DNA from: Lineus longissimus | Taxonomy: Eukaryota; Nemertea; Pilidiophora; Heteronemertea; Lineidae | Direction: 5' to 3' | Assembly: GCF_910592395.1 (NCBI RefSeq) | Contig: NC_088309.1 | Location: 18,914,599 to 18,978,598, forward strand | DNA length: 64,000 nucleotides | Part shown: positions 56,596 through 64,000 of the stretch, one piece after another | How the letters are laid out: every line of letters begins with the position of its first letter | How positions within the stretch are numbered: position 1 is the stretch's first letter | Made by a program: the position numbers and the translations under genes | Notes under the pieces: model-generated | Seen by the model: the letters and a program-made list of their open reading frames with translations, nothing else | Databases searched by the model: none | What the model was told of the DNA's origin: nothing

Positions 56596-56866
56596 CTCTG
56601 GCATAGTAGTTAGAGTCTCTGGCTCCTCGGAGCTTGACTCGGAGGGATCACAGCTGTTTCATCTTTGTGTCCTTTGAACAAGGCACTTAACCCGACTTGC
56701 TTCTCTCAACCCAGAACCAAACAGTGCATAGCGAGATATGAATGCCAGTCCGGAGTAGCTGCAGCTTGGATGCTAAGAGAGTGGAGCTTTGAATGGGAAG
56801 CACTTTGAGTGATGAAACTGCATTAGATTGAGCACTATAGAAGTCTGATCATTGTTATCATCTTAA
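56596..56866 (+). mobile_element. tRNA-derived SINE-like element, long form
   Basis: Box A-like TGGCATAGTAGTTAGAGTC at 56599. Box B is decayed. The middle is TGTGTCCTTTGAACAAGGCA with CTTAACCCGACTTGCTTCTC, the common 'TCCTTGGGCAAGGCACTTAA' type block. The 3' part has GGGAAGCACTTTGAGTGATG and TTGAGCACTATAGAAGTCTG, and the end is (ATT)-like (CATTGTTATCATC). The shared GAAGCACTTTGAG links it to the element at 43491. Confidence 0.7.
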
Positions 56867-57213
56867 AGAGGTATGTGTCTCAAAGCAATAAAAGTAACAT
56901 ACATTGTACTTTCCAAGCTTTCTATCTCAGAAATGGTTGAAAAAAACTAGTTCAAATTGATTGATTTTTTATCAATCAAAACCTGAACTATAAATAACTT
57001 CATTGACCGGCAGACAAAATAAAGGGTATTATCAGCGTAAACAAAGTGCTTATTCAGCAACGGACAACAACATTACATATATCAATGCCATGTTTACAAA
57101 CTTTATCGAGTTTGATACACGAAACTAATAACATTGACATAACTTGAAAAAACTTTCAGAAGGATTACCATTGCACCAAATGGTTAAAACATTATTGGTC
57201 CAGACCGGTATAC

Positions 57214-57426
57214 CTCCACGGTGTATAATTCCAATATGTCAACCATGAAACCGTTCGGTGCGGCTGCTGATGTCATGACACTGCCGATCAATGAAGGAAC
57301 CATCACAAAACAAATGGCGTGCCATCTGCGTGCGAGAAACTGAACTAATCGATAAGAAGAAGCCCAGACGTCGTTGGACACGGCAAGGAGAGGTTTTGAG
57401 TTACCGGTTCTAAGGCTCATCAATAC
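57214..57426 (-). CDS. Candidate second coding exon with a membrane-like segment
   Basis: Minus strand, 213 bp (71 codons), entering in phase 0 after …TTTTGCCATAGCAG and leaving in phase 0 at GTGGAG|GTATAC. Only one frame is open throughout. The product has LLAVSNDVWASSYRLVQF, then a basic LARRWHAI, then a hydrophobic stretch CFVMVPSLIGSVMTSAAA, and ends MVDILELYTVE. One transmembrane helix is plausible. If the donor is not used, translation continues nine codons to TAA (57184-57186), which with the exon at 57649 would give a 101-residue protein. The pyrimidine tract lies some distance upstream, with an intervening AG (CTCTCTTAG), which weakens the acceptor. No family recognised. Confidence 0.4.
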
Positions 57427-57648
57427 CTGCTATGGCAAAAGTAGGCATTTTTTGCTAAGAGAGGAGGAAGAAAAAGGGAAACTTTTTTGTAACATAATTC
57501 AGATAAGGCGGCGATATTGATGGCTTTCTCCTTGAGTAACTAATCTTTTGATGTATTTTCCACATTATACAAACTTGGATTTATAAGGTGAGTTATGATT
57601 CACAAAAGAAATTCAAATGAAGGAGAAGACCTAATAACACCTTCTTAC

Positions 57649-57711
57649 CTGCTCATCAGAAGAATCAGAAAAACTCCTCCCCGAACGAATATTATTCCAC
57701 CAAGCGAACAT
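57649..57711 (-). CDS. Candidate first coding exon, 21 codons, strong donor
   Basis: Minus strand, ATG at 57711, 21 codons to GAGCAG|GTAAGA (donor at 57648), phase 0. The product starts MFAWWNNIRSGRSF and ends in an acidic, serine-rich DSSDEQ. The donor is close to the animal consensus. A 222-bp intron then leads to the exon at 57214-57426, which enters in the matching phase, so the pair makes a coherent gene start. An AG just before the ATG (CACGCAG|TATG) could alternatively be an acceptor, with the ATG internal. A link to the upstream exon at 59358-59699 does not fit in phase, so I treat the two as separate. Confidence 0.4.
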
Positions 57712-59357
57712 ACTGCGTGATATAGTTTTCGATTGGTTATGAAACGCTTATGAATAGAGTTGTCCTGTATAAAATGGTCTTATAGTCAGATGGAGATTTT
57801 TTTATAATGATGATCTGCCTAATTTGCAATTGTTCTGCTGACACAAAAGAAGACCACAATTGTACAGTATGATATCTAGGTCAGATTGATACTCCAATCA
57901 CCAATTTAGTACATGTAATCAATGACCGGATAAAAATAGATCTTGCATTCTATACTTCTATGTCCCTTCACCTAAAGTCTATTCACAAAAAAGTCACTAG
58001 TATTTTTGGTGATTTCATACAAAAAAAGCAGTAGTTGAACAAAACGCTCATCAGAAACTAAAGGCTTCTCTTGCGTGCAGTGCCATTTTTTGTCAAATCG
58101 ACTAAAGATTGAGAGAAAGCATCAGCAATCTTATTCTCCCTGGCAGCCATTTTTTATCTTTGGTGGCCATCTTTGATTTCAGGTAACTCTGAAAACCTTC
58201 AATGGGAGTCCAATATACTATGATTTCTGTCACATTGGAGAGAGCCATAAAGAGGGGATCTGTCTACTACATGTTGAGAATGGCATTCACCAGATGACAA
58301 TAAGTTACATAACTTAATTAGAGCCACCATTTTCGTATTTATCGAAAAGTTGATTTACTCCATCCTACAGATATGGTATCAGATGAGACCACTTGAACTA
58401 TCTTTGCATACCCCAAGGACTAATTAAGCTCCCCGATCTTGAACCTCTGTGACCTCAAATGCCGGGTGAAATAAGGACACAAGAATGTGGCGATTCCGGT
58501 CATAAAGGGTCAAGTACAAGTGAAATAAAAAATGTCCTATCTCTCAACTTAACACGGTTGCATGCAGATCACATTAGCATCAGGTAGTAAAAAATGACGC
58601 GTTTCATCTCTTCTGTCTTCTAATCTGCGCTTTTATCTTAATTTTGCAATTTCTGGATTTTTCAGTGAGTGCCAACCAATGTATTCTAAACTTCAACATC
58701 CGGCCACACAGAAAAGATACACAACACTTTCAGGAAGTAGTTGTCCAGTGGACATGACTGTCCACTTCGAGTGGCACTCAACGGATATCTCTGCACATGA
58801 ACTTACAAGATGGGTGACCTCAAGCCCCGAGGGACCTTAGAAATTGCATCACGAACTTCAGAGACCTCATTAAACATTTCAACTTCGCACAGTTCATCTG
58901 AGATAGAACTTTCAAGTGACACTTTCTTCACAACATAACTGGTCATCTAAGGTCAATACCTGCTTAGAAATAAAGGTGTTTGAGCTTTTGAATCTTTTTT
59001 TGGCAAACACAAATACGCACACCTTAGGTTCCATATCCATTGGCTGTTCCCTTGTGAACTTGTGGCGTTTCCATAGGTTGTTCCCTAGTACAACAAGTGG
59101 GAACATCCAAATAGCTAAACAATGGTTTATTTTGTGCTTGGCATGTCCACAAGCAAACAAGGAACAAGAAAATTCCCCACAGGTGTACGGTCCATGTATT
59201 GCAGTCTTAGACCTTTTTCAGGGAAATGAAAACCCCAAAAGGTTTTTAAGGAATTAAAAAAAAAGAAAAAATGTCCTGGAAAATAAAAGAATATAACTGT
59301 TTTGTCATATTTGTTACCTGTACCAGAACCAAACAAGTGAGAAAAATAAAATCTTAC
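57712..59357. other. Non-coding stretch or intron, nothing firm
   Basis: A minus segment at about 59003-59120 sits between TTGTTTAG and AAG|GTGTGC and is open (…IWMFPLVVLGNNLWKRHKF…). It could be an exon of the gene starting at 59699, but its entry phase (2) does not match that exon's exit phase (0). Confidence 0.35.
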
Positions 59358-59699
59358 CTTCTTCCGCCTCACCTCGTCAAGAAACGTCACTTTAAAATCC
59401 GTCTGATTTTTAACCTCCCTGAAGTTATTAAAACTCTTGACCCTACGAACGGGCCTAATCACACGGTCACTATAATCACTGTCACTCAAATCAATCGCCG
59501 AATCGCAAGAGATAACGTCCCCGTCAGGATGTAACACAAGTTTGGGACAACTTTCCGCTGACTGAATAACATTTGGAACGAACAAATGCGTGTTTGTTTT
59601 TACGGGAAATAAAGTGACTTGAAGCGGTGCGAATAATCCAGCAAGGAGTCCGTGTTCCGGCTCCGTGGTTGGAGATGGTGGCGTATATTTAGCCCACAT
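59358..59699 (-). CDS. First coding exon with a PP1-docking-like KVTF motif
   Basis: Minus strand, ATG at 59699, 114 codons to AAGAAG|GTAAGA (59358), phase 0. A second good donor, GACGAG|GTGAGG, lies 15 bases earlier. The product has an amphipathic or hydrophobic stretch (about 17-33, GLLAGLFAPLQVTLFPV), an acidic serine-rich region (about 65-78, SAIDLSDSDYSD) and a basic end containing TDFKVTFLDEVRRKK (about 100-114). KVTF fits the [K/R]VxF docking motif for protein phosphatase 1, and KVTFLDEV recalls the conserved core of PPP1R15-type subunits. However, the expected continuation is not visible, because the next exon was not found, and the motif is short. Composition and the clean donor make this the best gene start in the window. 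Confidence 0.55.
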
Positions 59700-61302
59700 G
59701 TTTAAAAGTTTATCTTGTCCGCTAACTATTTAAATTTCAGCTGAATAAGTGTAAATCCAGATTTGCTCCTATTAAATTCTGCTCAATCCAAAATCTACTC
59801 CCTATTTAAATCCAACTTTTAGTCAAATACGCTGCGCAGATGAGTCAACTGTCATGTCATCACGACAGAACGATTGTTTGCCGTCCTGTCGCTTTGCGCA
59901 TCACCTGTAGGTGTATAGCTATCACTCTTGAGAACCACCTGTTCGGAAACGAACGGGAGGAAATCGACGAGAGGAGAAGATATCGCCCACTGAGAGAAGA
60001 AGGCAAGAACACTATCACAATCTTAACGCCTTTGGAAAACAACTTCTCAGACTACCACAATTTGAATTGCAAATGTCACGTATTCTAGCAAGTGTCAATT
60101 AACTAGATTACCTTCACGAAATGAAATGAATAAATTGGTGACTTTTTTAAAACCAAAAGCCGACTGAACCAGCATTTGAAAGACTCTGAGAAAGAACCAA
60201 CAAAATCTAATTAGATCTTGATGAATTTCAATTCGAGATGAAAACCAACGCAACAGGGAAGGAAAATTGTTTTCGTGTTTTAAATTGGCCAAAGAAATGC
60301 TTATCGTGTGCCTGGCAAACTAATACTCCATGCAGTAACTTCGAATGTCATTGCAAATCACATGTAAGGAGTTTGCACCCTGGAGTGTTGCTCATATCAA
60401 CATGATCATCATACCAATGTAGGTGTGAGAAAACTAGTTTTGTGACAAAACATCTAATCCAATGTTTGCCTTACGCATCATGGGCAAAAAACATTGTAAA
60501 CTTTCAGAAAACAACTGACATAGTGGGAGAGTGCGTAAAATTTCTCACCAAAATCCGAAATTTCTTATATGTTTCAATACAGAAATGGTGAACTTTACAA
60601 ATATCATCTCCAATACATTTGAAACAGGTGTAAAATGATCGAGCTCGACCCCACAAAAACATACTCATGCACTGTTAAGATTGGCCACAGACACCAATAT
60701 GTCTCGAACATTACATAAGAACATATCCACAAAGCAGCATCCCTGAATTTGACAGAGGAGCAATCTGGTATATTTATCCAAATAAGTTGAACTCACAGAA
60801 CATGCTAATTAGTTTAGCGAATAAGTCTCCTCAAGAAAGTTTTTAGAACAGCACCTTTTTTTTCAGAGATATCTAATTCCAATGTCCCGCAGTCCAATTT
60901 ATAGGTCTATACGAACATCATGTAGACAGCGTTCTTTTTTTAAACGTAAATAGCCGGACAAATTATGATTGTAAACTCGTCCGTTTACTCCCAATTAACA
61001 ATTCATTATCATTTACTGCTTAATACATTTTGCTCATGTTATAAACCGCACTATACAATTACCATTTGATGATTTCATTAATATCGAGGCACCACAGACA
61101 TGACAGACGAATTATGACAAAATAGATATAATTATCAATAAACGACACACCGCAATTCAATGAGGAAAAAGTGTTAAGTGGGGGTTGCTCATCGGAATGA
61201 TGTGCAAAATATGAACTGACCAATCCTCATACATTAACTAGGAACTTGGTCATTCCCAACACATCACACAACAACAAGCCATCAACAAAACTATTATCAC
61301 CC
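59700..61302. other. Upstream flank of the 59.7-kb candidate; no gene recognised
   Basis: The first 120 bases contain repeated TATTTAAAT-like stretches and no clear TATA box position. The plus frame at 59840-60088 (82 codons) points away from the minus-strand gene and could reflect a divergent transcript, but it has no recognisable product. Confidence 0.4.
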
Positions 61303-61319
61303 GGGGGGGGGGGGGGGGG
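61303..61319 (+). repeat. Homopolymer of 17 G
   Basis: An uninterrupted run of 17 G after CACCC. Such runs can form G-quadruplexes and are prone to length error in sequencing. Confidence 0.95.
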
Positions 61320-61581
61320 CAAGCGGATTTAGCCCCAGCAGGAATCACTCAAAACACATCGAAGCTAGTTCAAATGGAACTCTAAGGTGCATCATTGCGA
61401 TTGAAATTTTAAACTTTCACAAACGGTGCAAAACAAGCTTTGTGTCCTTCAGTGCATCTAATGCTAAACTGAACATATTTATTTACAATCCGCTTACATG
61501 TCAATTGATGTTTATGACAATCTGAGAGAACGGCACTAAACGTTTCAGCACAAGAGAATATAATCCAACAAACGGTTATTC

Positions 61582-61736
61582 CTAGAGGCGGATCCAGGAG
61601 CAGAAAAAGAGGGCGTGCACAGCATTACTCATTTTATTTCTGATGTGTACAAAAGTTTCAAGGGTAAAATTCAAAGATGTTCATGGTTCAGGGGAAGGGG
61701 GCGTGCATATGGGGTCTGTCCTTGGATCTGTGCCTG
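61582..61736 (+). mobile_element. GGATCC-type MITE, copy 2
   Basis: Starts CTAGAGGCGGATCCAGGAGC and ends CCTTGGATCTGTGCCTG, with ATTC on both sides (61578-61581 and 61737-61740). It shares AGAAAAAGAGGGCGTG and GGGGGCGTGCATATG-type interior with the copy at 50762, but is 30 bp longer. Confidence 0.7.
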
Positions 61737-61740
61737 ATTC

Positions 61741-63199
61741 AAGCAGGTGTACAGTGTCAAAGGGATGGCTGCTGTGAACAATTTTGGCTTGGTTGAATGA
61801 TGTCTAAACTAACACCATTTCAGAAATTCCGCCACATGTTAATGCCCATCTCGAAACCATTGCTACACGCCCACTGGTATCAATAACAGCTGTGGAATCG
61901 GTATTTCAAGAACTACGGCATGGGGTATAAGAGCTACAATTTAGGTGTGCGTGAATACATCCTCCCTGTTTACTGCTACGGTACCTAAGAGGCGGCCACA
62001 ACAAAGTTGGGAAGATGTGCCAGCGATGCATACCAAGAGCCGAAAGTGAACCCAGAAGAAAACCTGAAGTAACCGTCTACGTTACCAAGAATGACCAAAG
62101 ACCAATCTAGACTTCTTCTTGACCTTACCAACCTGATAAATGTAGTCTAAAAAGATGAAAATCCATTGGCATATTCCATTTGAATGATGTAGCCAGATGA
62201 GATCAGGAAATAGATCCAAGTGACTGGTTAACGTATTGTTCCTGTCAAAGAATAGTTTGACTAACAACCTACGACAAAACTCTCAAAATATTCCCATGGT
62301 TTAGTCCGTGTGCTGGCTTTCATTTACACCTCCACAGAGCATGGGTGACTGTTTCGAATTAGAAGAGGAATTATTAATAATAGAAGCCAATAGGTTGATA
62401 CCAACATCACTGGATCCACTCACAATCAGAGAATACCAGTTGATAGCAGAGTAAACATGGAGTTGTTGCTGCAATAATATTACAAGTCTGTCCATGAATG
62501 GGATGGCTGGATAATTAGAGTCCCCAACCTCGATAGTTTGAGGCTTGGCAACAACTAGCATGCATAAATAGCTCCCTGAACAAATCGAGCCGGCCTGCGT
62601 CAAAAAATTGAAATTTGTCACTGAATTTCGTCACTGAAACTTCCTTTTGATTACTTGGAACTTGGATATATCCAAATAAACCCTTGCAAAATCCTTGAAC
62701 ACAAAAAACCAAGATATTCATCCGTCTCCCCGACAAAATATTTCATGAGAAACAACGTCGTATTTCATCCATCTAAATCAAGTTACAGGTAAAGTCAATT
62801 CCAGGTAAGTTGAAATTTCCTTAAATGTCCTTGTCAAAAGCAGTCAATACAATGCCAGGACAGAGCAGGGAATAAGTTAATACTCCCCAAGAAACCCCAC
62901 GAAAACATCTTTTTACTCAAGGAAGCAAACAAATGAAGTTAACCAAATATCCTACACGCAATCAGCCCACCATTTGACGTGGCTGACATTTAGAATCAAA
63001 CATTGAAGCTGTGTGACAAAAACAAAACTTCTTCAAGAGAAAATCTCCACCCACTATAACCATTAAAATACAATGACAGACAACTTCTTCGTAGGGGCCA
63101 TTTAAGTGCGGTCAAAGGCATCGACCAATGCAAAGAATTCTTTATCATACTTCATCAATCCTAGAGAAAGGACACAACTCTTCTACAGGCAGGTTCAAA
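61741..63199. other. Non-coding stretch, nothing firm
   Basis: The minus frame at 62301-62621 (106 codons) looks mildly protein-like (…AINWYSLIVSGSSDVG…) and has an acceptor-like TATTATTGCAG inside, but no family or partner exon supports it. Confidence 0.35.
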
Positions 63200-63960
63200 C
63201 ACTGTGTTGCTGTGTTACAGTTGACATCTGACATATTCGTGTAGATCAACTAACTGGGGTTTGTTAGCATTATTCAGATGAGAACTTGAAAATTTTAAAG
63301 TTCCAATCCAAATTTAAAGAAACGACACGAAATTGCAAACCGCACCGTCAAAATAATTTACCACAGAAGTTCAGACAGATGAAATCCTTTTGTGTCACTG
63401 AAGTCCAACGATTGACATCTGAAATATTTGTGCAGAAGAACTAACCTGGGCTTGATAGCATTATCGGATGTGAACCCGAAGACTACAAATTTCGCATCCA
63501 AATTTTGAAGAAACGACACGGAACTGCTTGCAGCAGAGTTAGAACCATTTGCAACCGTGAAGTCCTGGCCGTTGAAAGCCTCCTGTCACCAACGACAACG
63601 TCGATACAGTTGACAGAAATCTGATGTACATCTGATGTATTTGTGTTGAACAAAACCTGGGTTCGTTTGCATCATTCAAGTGAGACACCCAAAGTTTTCT
63701 AATCCAAATTTAATTTTAAAGAAGTAACAGCCGCAGAGTCAAAATCCTGTGTTTCTGATATCAAGATTGTTGATGAAATCCCCCTGTGACACCGATGTCC
63801 GACAGTTGACGTCTGATGTATCTGCTTGGAATAACTGACCGAGGACTGTTATCTCCATCAAGATAAGCCCTGAGAACTCGCAACCTGTCCATGAAGAGGA
63901 CCAACACCCACAGGACAAACACCGGAGACATGTAAACACTAGAATCTGATGAACTTTACG
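63200..63960. repeat. Diverged 195-bp tandem repeat, four copies
   Basis: The marker ACAGTTGACATCTGACATAT (63218) recurs as ACGATTGACATCTGAAATAT (about 63409), a longer variant near 63612, and ACAGTTGACGTCTGATGTAT (about 63804). Each is followed at similar distance by AACTAACTGGGGTTTGTTAG or a relative, and copies 1-3 then by TCCAAATTTAAAGAAACGAC or similar. Copies are about 60-75% alike, so this is an old array. It may continue past the window edge. Confidence 0.7.
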
Positions 63961-64000
63961 GCCTATCATCGAGCATCATATAATATGAAAAGAGAGGCAT

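Noticed and set aside
62301-62621. Minus frame of 106 codons as a last exon
   Set aside because: Plausible text (AINWYSLIVSGSSDVG) but no family, no clear acceptor at the right place and no partner exon.

Overview
The window reads as non-coding-rich animal nuclear DNA, most likely from a marine invertebrate. It is AT-rich (by eye roughly 60% AT) and has no bacterial-style gene packing. Its longest open frames are short and mostly look like chance. It carries several tRNA-derived SINE-like elements, a LINE tail, many short inverted-repeat elements and minisatellites. One SINE holds a block resembling the V-SINE core and others have 'TTGGGCAAGGCACTT'-type middles, which would fit a deuterostome, but I cannot fix the phylum from sequence alone. 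No viral, plasmid, CRISPR or operon structure is visible, and no conserved domain family is recognised with certainty.

Protein-coding content is sparse and split. The best candidates are on the minus strand: an exon with ATG and donor at 59358-59699; a two-exon start with matching phase-0 junctions at 57649-57711 and 57214-57426; a start exon at 36901-37218 in which a second frame (37074-37304) is also convincingly open; and a GC-rich internal exon at 33946-34055 whose entry phase matches the exit phase of the 36901-37218 exon, so these two may belong to one gene. Weaker plus-strand candidates are at 10738-11007 and 13325-13618. None could be given a function.

Most recognisable content is repetitive. 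Five copies of one TA-flanked MITE family (TIR about CAGTAGAACCTC) lie at 4585, 6727, 18863, 29270 and 55401. Single foldback elements lie at 2913-3320 (TA target duplication), 26941-27161 (near-perfect 95-bp arms, AAAT duplication), 27718-28248, 38706-38940 (a head-to-tail dimer of a hairpin inside a duplicated flank) and 54602-55135 (534 bp, CAATAT duplication, built of internal modules). A small GGATCC-type MITE occurs twice (50762, 61582), both with target duplications. SINE-like elements lie at about 1075, 35705 (minus), 39530, 43491 and 56596, and a LINE 3' end at 42547-42923.

Tandem arrays include an 86-bp minisatellite (15073-16003), a 45-bp array rich in the octamer ATTTGCAT followed by TGCTGAC (33022-33715), a 30-bp TGGTTGTAATT-type array (30396-30672), a 184-bp tandem duplication (28457-28825) and a diverged 195-bp array (63200-63960). 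The octamer array is the most unusual signal, because a potential POU-factor site recurs about every 45 bp next to a Maf-like half-site. It lies 231 bp from the candidate exon at 33946-34055. Nothing here shows a complete new biological system. The modular foldbacks, the octamer array and the dual-frame exon are the items most worth a second look.
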